DNA of 64,000 nucleotides from Fibrobacter sp. UWB2 (GTDB lineage: Bacteria > Fibrobacterota > Fibrobacteria > Fibrobacterales > Fibrobacteraceae). Both the position numbers and the translations under genes were made by a program. The DNA is taken from contig NZ_MWQK01000001.1 of the NCBI RefSeq assembly GCF_002210425.1, positions 62,001 to 126,000 of the forward strand, written 5' to 3'. Below the pieces are notes generated by a model. It did not search any database. It had not been told where the DNA came from and was given only the letters and a program-made list of their open reading frames with translations. Of the stretch, positions 42,389-50,958 are shown piece by piece; within the stretch, counting starts at the first letter, position 1, and each line of letters opens with the position of its first letter.

Positions 42389-43363
42389 TTAGAATGTGTG
42401 CTTCCACTGGAAGCCTAGGGCGTAGAAGTACCATTCTCGACCTGTCTTGGTCATGAAGGGTTCGTGCGCATCGTCTTTGTATTTTTCAAGGAAACTGCGA
42501 CGGCCCCTAAAGTCGGCTAGCACATACAAAATGTCCTTTTGGCTGAGCTTGATTTCGGCCATAGGCCAAATATCGATGGTCATAAAGTCGCCTTCGTAAT
42601 TGCGCGAGAAGTTGCCGTAATCGCTTGCTTGGTAATTGCCCCAAAGTGTTGTACCGACACCAACCGTTGAGACCTTGAGCGGCATCTGGTAGCCCAGGAA
42701 ATATTCCTGTTCGTACACCCATCCGCTAGCCTGGCCGTAGGTGTTTCTCCATGTCCAGACGGATGATTTTGTACCCGTCATTTTTTGGTAACCGACTTTG
42801 TATGAGGCTGTTGCGACGACGTGGTGCCAATCGCCTTCCCAAACAGCAGCCAAGTCGAACATAAAGCAACCGCTTGCCCAGGTATAAAAATACCAGTGGG
42901 CAAATGGGGTCAAGTTCTCGTATTTGGGCTTGGATTCGTCAAGCTTGGCGAGACCTTGTATGTCATCGGTGAGCCCCCAGCCTGTGCCTATGATTCCGCC
43001 GATAGCGAATTCGAGGAATGCAATCGGTGAAAATGTTACAGACGCTAAAGGTGCAACGGTGACAGGGGAGAGTTCTACCCCGAGGTTAAATGTTAAATGG
43101 TTGTCTGCAGTAAGTTCATCGGAACCCTTTAAAAAAGGCATGGTATAGGTGGCGTTAAATTCTGTGACGAGTTCGACGCCATCGTAAATACCGCTGAGCC
43201 CTGCAAAGTGCGAAGAACCCGTTTTGGGGGTTGTCTCTGGATAATATCCTAGCGATGTCAACAATGAATAATTTAATGGCGATTTCTCTTTTGACGATGT
43301 TTCTTCGGCAAAAAGTGCAGTACTGCAAACGGTCATTAATAAGATTGAAATAAACTTATTCAT
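42389..43363 (-). CDS. Outer-membrane beta-barrel protein, last gene of the RND operon
   Basis: This 324-residue protein has a signal peptide (ends LFA-EET) and a pattern of alternating aromatic and polar strands; the last residue is Phe after WKHTF, typical of outer-membrane barrels recognised by BamA. Tyr and Trp are abundant (for example HWYFYTWASG, WRNTYGQASGWVYEQEYFLGYQ). It follows the DUF1302-like gene after 56 bp containing a GC hairpin. Start at 43363 is supported by AAAGGA 8 nt upstream; an upstream ATG (43372) is weaker. Function and substrate are unknown. Confidence 0.78.
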   Translation of the reverse strand: MNKFISILLMTVCSTALFAEETSSKEKSPLNYSLLTSLGYYPETTPKTGSSHFAGLSGIYDGVELVTEFNATYTMPFLKGSDELTADNHLTFNLGVELSPVTVAPLASVTFSPIAFLEFAIGGIIGTGWGLTDDIQGLAKLDESKPKYENLTPFAHWYFYTWASGCFMFDLAAVWEGDWHHVVATASYKVGYQKMTGTKSSVWTWRNTYGQASGWVYEQEYFLGYQMPLKVSTVGVGTTLWGNYQASDYGNFSRNYEGDFMTIDIWPMAEIKLSQKDILYVLADFRGRRSFLEKYKDDAHEPFMTKTGREWYFYALGFQWKHTF

Positions 43364-43388
43364 ACAAAACATCCTTTAATCCAAATAG

Positions 43389-43408
43389 CCCCCCCCTTGC
43401 GGGGGTAA
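43389..43408 (-). other. Intercistronic hairpin with an eight-base C tract
   Basis: On plus, C8 (43389-43396) is followed by TTG and GGGGG; on minus, CCCCC-GCAA-GGGGG forms a stable stem 26 nt upstream of the downstream ATG. There is no T run. It could stabilise the upstream mRNA or slow transcription. The homopolymer may slip. Confidence 0.55.
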
Positions 43409-43419
43409 TAATAAATTAG

Positions 43420-44823
43420 TTAAAACGAAACTTTACCCTTGAAAGTCAAGCTGCTGAAGTCTCGGTATAGACCGTACGTGCCATCTCTGCCTTGGGTTCC
43501 TTTAATATAAATGTCGCCAATCATACTGAGCGTAATGGCGTCATTGAGCTGGTAATCCACTTCAACTTCGCCTGCTGCAGAGCAAGCGCAAAATTCAAGT
43601 GCACCAGAGCCAGAAACGGTAAGCGTTTCGTTCAAGAACGACTTTTCGACGCTGAGCGTTACCTGATGTTCGTATCGCTTGCGGTCCAAGTAGTTCTTGT
43701 AGTTGAAAACGTAGTCCGAAATATACTGTGCCGTAATGGTCAAGCTACCAATAATCGGGAAGGAGTAAGTCCAGTCGACACCGACAAGGCTTAAGAGCTG
43801 GTCCCTGCGCCTGCTTGTGTAGCTATGTTCTTCATTGAGGCTTTTTTCAATCTGGTAATCGGCAGATGTCTGGATATGGCGCTTAGGGAAGTAAGCTGTT
43901 TCCAAACGGAATACGAAGTCTCCAACGGGGATTGCCGCATCGGCACCGACCATAGCCATACGTCTGTATTTCCCTGAAACGGTGAATCCTTCAAGGTTTG
44001 GATCGTCATTGGCATCTTCGTACATCAGAGGGCTGTATTTGAAGAATGGCGTGTCGTCCCAACCGTAGAATCCGTACAGCGACAAGTCCATCACAGAAGT
44101 GTAGAGGCTTGCGCGGAGCGCGTATTCGCTGTTGGAAAGACGCTTCTTGGGTAGATCAAAATTGTCGTAGTAATACGGACTGTAAACATCAAGTCCATCT
44201 ACGTTACTCGGGAATACGCGCGAGCGGAGAGGGTTCTTCGATGCTATCGGGAGAATACTCGGTGTAAAGAACGGAATGTAATACGCATCGACTTGTGCTT
44301 TGTCTGTCAAAACAGACAGGCGGACTGCATCGACTCCGAGCTTGGATTCGTTGTAGTCATTTGCGACGACGCTTGATTCATCAAAGGGACTCACGACATC
44401 TGTAATCTGGATGTCGTCGGCTTTACCCCACGAGACAATCTGGCGACCGATACGGAGCGCAAATATTCCGGTTTTCCAGTCGATGTAGGCTTCTCTCAGC
44501 TTCAAGGCGAAGGAACCGTCATCGGCGACGAATCCGGACATTCCGTTTGATGCTTGGGTACTGATGGCGTCGTGGACAAATTGACCGTTCACGTAAACCA
44601 TCCCCTCGTCAAAGAACGTTTTTATGGTACCGTCGAAAATCGTCTGGCCAAGCACAAAATCGTGTTTTAAGTCGTTAGAGTTGGCAAGGGTTACGCCAGC
44701 TTTGGTCGTAAGGCTTCCGTTAAAAGTGGTTTCTTGCGCATAAAGCGAAGGTGCGGAAAAGTGGGTGATTGCCGCTAATGCAATAGCGGGGGTTATCGCC
44801 GTTAAAAAAGAATGCTTATTCAT
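43420..44823 (-). CDS. Outer-membrane protein (DUF1302-like), partner of the RND transporter
   Basis: This 467-residue protein starts at ATG 44823 with a GGAGGA ribosome site and a signal peptide ending LYA-QET. The rest is repeated amphipathic strands and ends in Phe (KGKVSF). Repeated features such as RIGRQIVSWGKADDIQITDVVSPFD resemble DUF1302/alginate-export-type barrels encoded with RND exporters. ATGA overlap with the transporter stop couples translation. It probably lets the transported lipid or hydrophobic compound reach or leave the outer membrane. The substrate is not evident. Confidence 0.78.
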   Translation of the reverse strand: MNKHSFLTAITPAIALAAITHFSAPSLYAQETTFNGSLTTKAGVTLANSNDLKHDFVLGQTIFDGTIKTFFDEGMVYVNGQFVHDAISTQASNGMSGFVADDGSFALKLREAYIDWKTGIFALRIGRQIVSWGKADDIQITDVVSPFDESSVVANDYNESKLGVDAVRLSVLTDKAQVDAYYIPFFTPSILPIASKNPLRSRVFPSNVDGLDVYSPYYYDNFDLPKKRLSNSEYALRASLYTSVMDLSLYGFYGWDDTPFFKYSPLMYEDANDDPNLEGFTVSGKYRRMAMVGADAAIPVGDFVFRLETAYFPKRHIQTSADYQIEKSLNEEHSYTSRRRDQLLSLVGVDWTYSFPIIGSLTITAQYISDYVFNYKNYLDRKRYEHQVTLSVEKSFLNETLTVSGSGALEFCACSAAGEVEVDYQLNDAITLSMIGDIYIKGTQGRDGTYGLYRDFSSLTFKGKVSF

Positions 44824-47219
44824 ACTTCCTCCTTTTCTTTGCCAAAGGGCTTTGCTACATGTAAAAGAGCGGGGGTGATCGTGTAGTCGGCAACCAAAGC
44901 ACTTGAAAGACCGACGATAATGAGAACTCCGAGAACCGCCAAGAAGTGCATGGGGCTGAACAGGTAAACGCTGAACATGGAGCACAGAATAACGGTTGTC
45001 AGGAACATGGTGGCTCCAATTTCGCGGAAGGTCGTTTCCATGGCCTTTTCGCTAGAACCCATTTGTTCATATTTCATTTTCAGGTGTGTTGTCAAATGGA
45101 TTGTATCGTCAACTGCAATACCTAAAATCATGGGCATCACGGTGATGGTGCTGAAGTCAAGGGCATAATTGAAATACCCCATGACGCCACCCACGAGAAT
45201 GACCGGAGCCACGTTCGGAATCATGCCGATAAGACCGAGCTTAAGGCTAGAGAAGGCGAAAACGAGCATAATGGCGATGATGACAAGTGAGAATCCGAAG
45301 GATTTCAGGCCGCCAAAGATAATGCGGTTGCTCATTTCGGAATAGCGGATCATGTCGCCAAGCAAGGTGCATTTGGCGCCAGGGAAAAGCTCGGTGAGTT
45401 TTGCCTTCAACGCTTCCATATTGGCAAGAGCTTCTTCTGTGGCGAACTGCGTCATGTCTACGCTGACAACGGTTGTCTTGAAATCGTCATCCATGACATC
45501 GCTGAAGTCGTTGTGCATTTCGATAGAAGAAAGTTCCATCAGCTGTGCAAGTACGTATTCATCTTCAGGGACGGTGTACATTGAATCCTTGCCCTCGTTG
45601 AGGGCGCGGTTCATTTCTTTCAGGATGCTTGTCGCCGAGGAAACACGTGCCTTTCCGCCCGACCATTTGGTGAGCGAGAGTGTGCCGAGATAATCTTCGA
45701 GCTGCACGAGCGCTTTCATGTTTTCGGGCTTCTTGAAAGCGCCTTCTTCATCGTAAGAAATCATCACCGTGTAACTGTACTGGTTGCCGAGTTTTTGTGC
45801 CAACATTTTTTTGACTTCTTGAATGTATGGCATCTTGTCGCCTGTGATGGTCAGGTAATCGAGCTGTGCCGTGATTTTGAACATCCCCGGAATGAATGCG
45901 GCGATAACCAATGCGCTAATGACAATGAATGATTTCTTTCTGTCGTGGACAAACTTAGACCATCTCGAAAAAGAGAGATCCAGTTTTGTAGCTCCGTTCA
46001 CTTGAGTAGCTCTGGGCGCGCGGTCCTTGCCGAACGAGAGCAGAATCGGGATGAGCACGGTAACGTAGATGTAAATTGCGAGCACGATAAAAGCGGATGT
46101 TTTACCCATCCATTCGAGAGGCTTCATGTTCACAAACAGGAAGCTGATAAACGAAGCCATGGTTGTAAGAACTGTGAACAGTACCGGCCATCCGCATTCC
46201 TCGACGCACTTGATGGCAGATTCCTTGCGCTTGCCCGTGCGTCTAAAATGCAATTTGAACATCTTGATGTAGTGTACGGAATAGCCGACTGCAAGAGCCA
46301 TGCCAAGGACAACCGGTAAAGTCACAAGAGCGGAGTCCGCTTTTTCTCCAAAAAACGACATTGCACCAAAGACTGTGGCGATAGCGCTGATCGTTGCCAC
46401 AGCCGGAACAATCACGCCAAACACGTTGCGCAGGCAAATTGCCAAGAACAAGAGCATCACGACAATGCTGCAGAGGACTCTTACACCATACTCGGGAACT
46501 TCGTAACGGTCTTCGTTGGCGCTGTCGTATGGCATACCACCACCGTAAAGCTTGAATCCTTTGTTCTGGAATTCTTCGCTTTCGATGATGTTCATCAGCT
46601 TGTAGCCGATGTCTGTTGAAACTTCGGTGTTGTCCCCACCGTACTTTTCTTCGAGCTCTTTTCCTTTGAACGGATGGAGCGAAAGGGAAATCCACGTTTC
46701 TTTGCCATCATCGCTGACAAGCGAATTGATGAGCGCATTCGTCTTTTCGCTTCCGCGCATCACGAGGTCGCGTGCTTTTGCAAGCCCCGCGGAATCCGAA
46801 GGAATACCGTTTTCATAGGGCTTTACAATCGAAAATCCTTCGTCATTGCCGACAGGAATATCGACTTCGACAATGGAGGTCAGGCGGTCTGCAAACGGAA
46901 TTTCATCACGCATGCGGTTGCCGATTTTTTCGATGACCTTCAGCATGTCTTCGCTAAAGACATCGCCTTCACCTTGCTTTACTACAAGAACGCCAATCCC
47001 GTTCAGGTTTCCGAAGGTTTCTTCATATTTCTTTGTGTTGATGGTGATTTCATCGGAGTTGCCGAACCAGCCTTCTTCGCCCAATGCGAGCGAAAAATTG
47101 CTCAAGCCTAAACAGCAAACGACTGTGACTATAAGCAATGCGGCAAGAATCTTCCAGCGGTTGCGAATTTGCGCCTGTCCGACCTTGCCGAAAAATTCGT
47201 TGAACTTTTCGACTTTCAT
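44820..47219 (-). CDS. RND/MMPL-family exporter
   Basis: This 799-residue transporter has the RND/MMPL plan: a first membrane helix (about 25-45), a periplasmic domain, six helices (about 230-405), a second periplasmic domain and a final helix bundle (about 630-790). Short motifs such as GMALAVGYSVHYIKMF and GIAVDDTIHLTTHLKMKY fit proton-driven RND/MMPL proteins, and the size matches predicted exporters related to HpnN. The partners are LolA-like (upstream, 20 bp gap) and outer-membrane barrels (downstream), so the operon likely moves a lipid or lipoprotein-like substrate across the envelope. Which one is inference. Confidence 0.86.
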   Translation of the reverse strand: MKVEKFNEFFGKVGQAQIRNRWKILAALLIVTVVCCLGLSNFSLALGEEGWFGNSDEITINTKKYEETFGNLNGIGVLVVKQGEGDVFSEDMLKVIEKIGNRMRDEIPFADRLTSIVEVDIPVGNDEGFSIVKPYENGIPSDSAGLAKARDLVMRGSEKTNALINSLVSDDGKETWISLSLHPFKGKELEEKYGGDNTEVSTDIGYKLMNIIESEEFQNKGFKLYGGGMPYDSANEDRYEVPEYGVRVLCSIVVMLLFLAICLRNVFGVIVPAVATISAIATVFGAMSFFGEKADSALVTLPVVLGMALAVGYSVHYIKMFKLHFRRTGKRKESAIKCVEECGWPVLFTVLTTMASFISFLFVNMKPLEWMGKTSAFIVLAIYIYVTVLIPILLSFGKDRAPRATQVNGATKLDLSFSRWSKFVHDRKKSFIVISALVIAAFIPGMFKITAQLDYLTITGDKMPYIQEVKKMLAQKLGNQYSYTVMISYDEEGAFKKPENMKALVQLEDYLGTLSLTKWSGGKARVSSATSILKEMNRALNEGKDSMYTVPEDEYVLAQLMELSSIEMHNDFSDVMDDDFKTTVVSVDMTQFATEEALANMEALKAKLTELFPGAKCTLLGDMIRYSEMSNRIIFGGLKSFGFSLVIIAIMLVFAFSSLKLGLIGMIPNVAPVILVGGVMGYFNYALDFSTITVMPMILGIAVDDTIHLTTHLKMKYEQMGSSEKAMETTFREIGATMFLTTVILCSMFSVYLFSPMHFLAVLGVLIIVGLSSALVADYTITPALLHVAKPFGKEKEEV

Positions 47220-47239
47220 AATTAGCCGTCCTTTTCTAT

Positions 47240-48028
47240 CTACTTAATCTGTTCACGTTCAAGAGCGCTTACAGTGAAGTAGCTTTCGTTGACCTTTTCA
47301 TCGTATTTGAGGTTCTTGACTTCGTAGATGGTCTTGTGGTTTGTCTGGACGTTAGTCATTGTCTGCTTGAGCGTGGTCCAGTAGCCGTTCACCTGTTTGA
47401 TATCGTCTGCGGTAAGCGTTTTCTGCAAGCGGTTCTGCTTGTCGAAGTATTCGCCCTTCATTACGACGTAGGTCTTCTTGTTCACCCAGGAGACGCGGCG
47501 GCTGACTTTAGCCTTCGGGTCTTTGGCCTTGGCTTCCAAAATCCAGCAGTCGATGCCGTTCACTTTTTCTTCGCCAAGGAGGGCAAAGTTGTCCTTGGAG
47601 AGGCTGCGGGTGCCGAGATCGTCGTACGTGAAGTCGGTTCCCTGGAAATCGTCGTCCTTGTTGGAGCCAGAAACGCGGCGTACCTTTTTCATGGCTGGGA
47701 TATAAATCCAGCTGTCGCTGTCGACGGTGGAGCCGTCGGCCTTATCTGGATAGTCGTAGGTGAGGTAGCTGATGCCAGCCACGTCGCGCGGCGTTTTGAA
47801 CATGAGAACGGTCTTGTCGGTTGTGCCGTCTTTCATGGTGTAAGAGACTAATTCGCGGTTACGTGTCTTGCCGTTTTTATCAATCAAAGTTACAGATACA
47901 AGTCCGGAAGATGTTTTCCCGGAAGGTAAGTCATGGACTTTTTTGGCGATTTCATTTGCAGTCTGTGCAAAGCTAGTTGTGAAAAGCAGAAAACTTACGC
48001 TAAGAGCGCTCAAGAAAAGATTTTTCAT
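47240..48028 (-). CDS. LolA-like outer-membrane lipoprotein-sorting protein
   Basis: This 262-residue periplasmic protein has a signal peptide ending SFA-QTA and a half-open beta-barrel of the LolA/LolB fold: repeated strands such as NRELVSYTMKDGTTDKTVLMF, WIYIPAMKKVRRVSGSNK and WWTL-like turns, with GEEKVNGIDCWILEAKAK. Such proteins carry lipids or lipoproteins, and this subfamily is commonly encoded with RND exporters. It is the first gene of the minus-strand operon. ATG 48028 is set by AAGGAG 8 nt upstream. Its cargo is unknown. Confidence 0.85.
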   Translation of the reverse strand: MKNLFLSALSVSFLLFTTSFAQTANEIAKKVHDLPSGKTSSGLVSVTLIDKNGKTRNRELVSYTMKDGTTDKTVLMFKTPRDVAGISYLTYDYPDKADGSTVDSDSWIYIPAMKKVRRVSGSNKDDDFQGTDFTYDDLGTRSLSKDNFALLGEEKVNGIDCWILEAKAKDPKAKVSRRVSWVNKKTYVVMKGEYFDKQNRLQKTLTADDIKQVNGYWTTLKQTMTNVQTNHKTIYEVKNLKYDEKVNESYFTVSALEREQIK

Positions 48029-48248
48029 ATTTTTCTCCTTCAAAAAATGAAAGGCGGTTTTATAAGAATCGCCTTACTTCTTTGTAAGAAAAATATATCA
48101 ATTTGTGCAGTCGAGGAACATTTTCTGTAAAAATATAGTCCGAATTGTATTATATGGGCGCTTTTTGTGTTCTAGAGCACGTTTTTCATACCTACTAATT
48201 TTACATGAATTTCACTGTTTACTTCCTACTTCCTACTTTCGACTTTCC

Positions 48249-48255
48249 TATATTT
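48249..48255 (+). promoter_or_regulatory. Candidate promoter element TATATTT of ddh
   Basis: TATATTT lies 32 bp before ATG 48288, and AAGGA lies 7 nt before the ATG. Short TACTTCC tandem repeats (48220-48240) precede it. Confidence 0.45.
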
Positions 48256-48287
48256 TCCACGCAAAAATTTTTAACAAGGATTATTTT

Positions 48288-49271
48288 ATGGCAAAGATTG
48301 CTATTCTCGGTTACGGTAACCTCGGTCGCGGTGTGGAATGTGCTGTGAAGCAGGCTCCGGATATGGAACTCGTGGCTGTTTTCACTCGTCGCGATCCGTC
48401 GACGGTGAAGATCCAGACGGCTGGCGTTCCGGTGTTGAACGTCTCTGAAATGGAAGCATGGAAGGACAAGGTTGACGTGCTCATCATTTGCGGTGGCTCT
48501 GCTACGGACCTGCCGGTGCTCACCCCGAAGTATGCTTCTATGTTCAACGTGATTGACTCCTTCGACACGCACGCCAAGATTCCGCAGCACTTCGCTGCTG
48601 TTGACGCTGCTGCCAAGGGCGCAAACAAGATTGCTATGATCTCTGTCGGTTGGGACCCGGGTATGTTCAGCTTGAACCGCGTGTATGCTCAGTCTATCCT
48701 TCCGGAAGGCAAGGACTACACGTTCTGGGGCAAGGGCGTTTCTCAGGGCCACAGCGACGCTGTCCGCCGCATCAAGGGTGTGAAGAATGCTAAGCAGTAC
48801 ACCTGCCCGGTGGAATCTGCTCTCGAAGCTGTCCGTAGCGGTTCCATGCCGGAACTCACCACTCGCCAAAAGCACACCCGTCTCGTTTACGTGGTTGCCG
48901 AAGAAGGTGCTGACAAGGCATACATCGAAAATGCCATCAAGACGATGCCGAACTACTTCGATGAATACGATACGACCGTCAACTTCATCAGCGAAGAAGA
49001 ATTCAACAAGAACCACAGCGGCCTCGCTCATGGTGGTTTCGTGATCCGTACCGGCAAGACCGGCATGAACAAGGAACACACGCACGTGATCGAATACAGC
49101 CTCAAGCTCGATTCCAACCCGGAATTCACGACGAGCGTTCTCGTGGCTTACGCACGCGCTGCTCTCCGCATGAAGGCTAACGGCCAGACTGGTTGCAAGA
49201 CTGTTCTCGACGTTCCGCCTGCATACCTCAGCTCCTTGAGCGACGAAGAATTGCGCGCTCATTGCTTGTAG
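48288..49271 (+). CDS. ddh: meso-Diaminopimelate D-dehydrogenase
   Basis: This 327-residue NADP-dependent enzyme has the Rossmann start AKIAILGYGNLGRGVE, ICGGSATDLP and SVGWDPGMFSLNR, a hallmark of DAP dehydrogenase. It converts tetrahydrodipicolinate and ammonia directly to meso-diaminopimelate, a one-step route to lysine and peptidoglycan cross-links. Start at 48288 is supported by AAGGA and the conserved N-terminus; upstream in-frame sequence is noncoding. Codon use is strongly biased, suggesting high expression. A hairpin element and a bidirectional terminator follow. Confidence 0.96.
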   Translation: MAKIAILGYGNLGRGVECAVKQAPDMELVAVFTRRDPSTVKIQTAGVPVLNVSEMEAWKDKVDVLIICGGSATDLPVLTPKYASMFNVIDSFDTHAKIPQHFAAVDAAAKGANKIAMISVGWDPGMFSLNRVYAQSILPEGKDYTFWGKGVSQGHSDAVRRIKGVKNAKQYTCPVESALEAVRSGSMPELTTRQKHTRLVYVVAEEGADKAYIENAIKTMPNYFDEYDTTVNFISEEEFNKNHSGLAHGGFVIRTGKTGMNKEHTHVIEYSLKLDSNPEFTTSVLVAYARAALRMKANGQTGCKTVLDVPPAYLSSLSDEELRAHCL

Positions 49272-49313
49272 TCGCCTACGGCTCACGGCTTGTAATAAGA
49301 CTGTGTATGCCGA

Positions 49314-49343
49314 CCCCGTCCCGGCACAGAGGCCGGGATGACA
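49314..49343 (+). repeat. Dispersed 30-nt hairpin element, copy 4
   Basis: Stem TCCCGGC/GCCGGGA with loop ACAGAG and the conserved ATGACA tail; the 5' flank here is CCCCG instead of GGAGA. Confidence 0.8.
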
Positions 49344-49370
49344 ATTTGGGGTGACATTGCAAAAGAAATT

Positions 49371-49396
49371 GCCTCGGGTTTAACCCGAGGCTTTTT
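49371..49396. terminator. Bidirectional terminator between ddh and dnaA
   Basis: GCCTCGGGT-TTA-ACCCGAGGC is followed by T5; the preceding AAAAGAAATT gives a U-rich tail on the minus strand. It lies between convergent genes. Confidence 0.9.
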
Positions 49397-49433
49397 GTAT
49401 AAAGGATACGCTGATAACTGCGCCGAAGGCGTA

Positions 49434-50759
49434 TTAATCGTGAATGGTGTTCTTGAGGCTTTCGATCAAGCGGGCAAAGCTCGGGTCGGTTTCCATTTCT
49501 TTCTTGACGCTCTTGATGGCGTGCACGACGGTGGAGTGGTCCTTGCCACCAAAACGGGAGCCGATGCTCTGCAAGCTGATGGGGGAGAGTTCGCGCATGA
49601 GGAACATGGCGACTTGGCGAGCCTTCGAGATTTCCTTGGTGCCGCGGCCCGGTTCGATGAGCTTGGTTTCGGGAACTTCGTAGTGCTGCGACACGGCGTG
49701 GAGTACGGCGTCAAGGCTTACGCGACGACGCAGCGTCGGGGCGATTTCGGTGACGACTTTCTGTGCGATGTTCATGTCGATGTCGTGGCTCATAAGGCTC
49801 GACTGGAGCGTGAGCTTGATGATGGCGCTTTCGAGGCAACGCACGTTGCTTGCAATATTTTCAGCAAGGTAACGGATGACTTCGTCGCTGATTTCGAGGT
49901 GGCGTTCTTCGGCCTTCTTGTGGAGAATGGCTTCGCGCGTTTCGACGTCAGGCGGCTGGATGTCAACGGTTAAGCCCCAGGAGAAGCGGCTCACAAGGCG
50001 GTCGGAGAGGTTCTTGACTTCGGCAGCGGGAGCGTCAGACGTAAGCACGATCTGCTTGCCTGCCTGGTGCAGTGCGTTAAAGATCAAGAAAAATTCGTTT
50101 TGCGTTTCGTACTTGCCCGTCCAGTTCTGGATGTCATCGATCAAGAGAATGTCTACTTCGTTGCGGTAGAAGTCCGACATTTCGGTGATGCGCTTTTCTT
50201 GCAGGCACTTCATGTACTGCTGCGAGAAATCTTCGGATGTGAGGTAAATCACACGCTTGGTCGGGTCTTCTTCGAGAATGTAGTTACCGATGGACTGGAG
50301 CAAGTGCGTCTTGCCAAGACCGGAAGAACCATAAATAAATAGCGGGTTGTACTGCGTTCCATCCGGATTCCTGGCGACGGCGAGGGCGGCGTTGAAGGCG
50401 AGCTGGGCCTTGTCACCCGGGACGAAGTTTTCGAAACGGAAGCTGCCAGAAAGCGGAACGCTCGGCTTGATAAATTCGCGGAAAGAGTTGTCGGAGGAGC
50501 TTGCTTGCGGCTGGTAAACGTCTTGCGGCTGGAATTCAAATTCTACCGGAGCATCGTCGTGGGAGACGTCTTTCCAGGCGAGGCGGATTAGGTCCTTGTA
50601 AGCGGCATAGACTTTGACATCAAGTCCGGGGGGCACTGCGATAACGGCGTGTCCAGGGGTTTGGCTTACAAGCTTGGTCTGTGCAAAATATGTCTTGAAT
50701 ACCGTATCCGACAGCATTCCGTGGAGGTAGTTCAAGCATCTTTCCCATTCAACCTGCAT
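49434..50759 (-). CDS. dnaA: Chromosomal replication initiator DnaA
   Basis: This 441-residue DnaA has domain I (about 1-80), a short linker, and an AAA+ domain with Walker A GSSGLGKTH and Walker B LLIDDIQ. The C-terminal HTH carries the DnaA signature GGKDHSTVVHAI. Start at ATG 50759, preceded by GAGGA with 6 nt spacing; a TTG two codons earlier was not used. dnaN, recF, gyrB and rpmH, the usual neighbours, are absent; it sits between ddh and a membrane protein gene. The promoter region holds a 12-bp inverted repeat that may autoregulate it. Confidence 0.97.
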   Translation of the reverse strand: MQVEWERCLNYLHGMLSDTVFKTYFAQTKLVSQTPGHAVIAVPPGLDVKVYAAYKDLIRLAWKDVSHDDAPVEFEFQPQDVYQPQASSSDNSFREFIKPSVPLSGSFRFENFVPGDKAQLAFNAALAVARNPDGTQYNPLFIYGSSGLGKTHLLQSIGNYILEEDPTKRVIYLTSEDFSQQYMKCLQEKRITEMSDFYRNEVDILLIDDIQNWTGKYETQNEFFLIFNALHQAGKQIVLTSDAPAAEVKNLSDRLVSRFSWGLTVDIQPPDVETREAILHKKAEERHLEISDEVIRYLAENIASNVRCLESAIIKLTLQSSLMSHDIDMNIAQKVVTEIAPTLRRRVSLDAVLHAVSQHYEVPETKLIEPGRGTKEISKARQVAMFLMRELSPISLQSIGSRFGGKDHSTVVHAIKSVKKEMETDPSFARLIESLKNTIHD

Positions 50760-50781
50760 CTTCAATCCTCATCCGATTAAT

Positions 50782-50838
50782 AATCTATCAACAACTAGGC
50801 GTTATAATTTAGCTAATTCTTTGGGATGTTGATAGATT
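50782..50838. promoter_or_regulatory. Inverted repeat in the dnaA promoter region
   Basis: AATCTATCAACA (50782-50793) and TGTTGATAGATT (50827-50838) form a perfect 12-bp inverted repeat 33 bp apart, flanking an AT-rich tract with TATAAT (50803-50808). Both arms contain CTATCAACA, two mismatches from the DnaA box TTATCCACA. Candidate DnaA autoregulatory sites. Confidence 0.5.
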
Positions 50839-50958
50839 GGGAGTGAAATAAACCTAAAAAATTTCTTACTTCTTTGTAAATGAAAATTAACGTGCGCGTT
50901 TGGGCCTCCGTGCGTTGGCGAGAATCGCTTAAATTTTGCAAATTTTCTAATTTTTGCT

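Noticed and set aside
43391-43408. Terminator between the two outer-membrane genes
   Set aside because: Hairpin lacks a U run in either direction and the downstream gene lacks a clear own promoter, so it was listed as an intercistronic hairpin.
48207-48245. TACTTCC tandem repeat as a regulatory array
   Set aside because: Only two to three short imperfect copies; more likely a degenerate simple repeat.
50760-50958. oriC next to dnaA
   Set aside because: Only two weak DnaA-box-like arms, no clustered boxes or long AT-rich repeat region; kept only as a promoter site.
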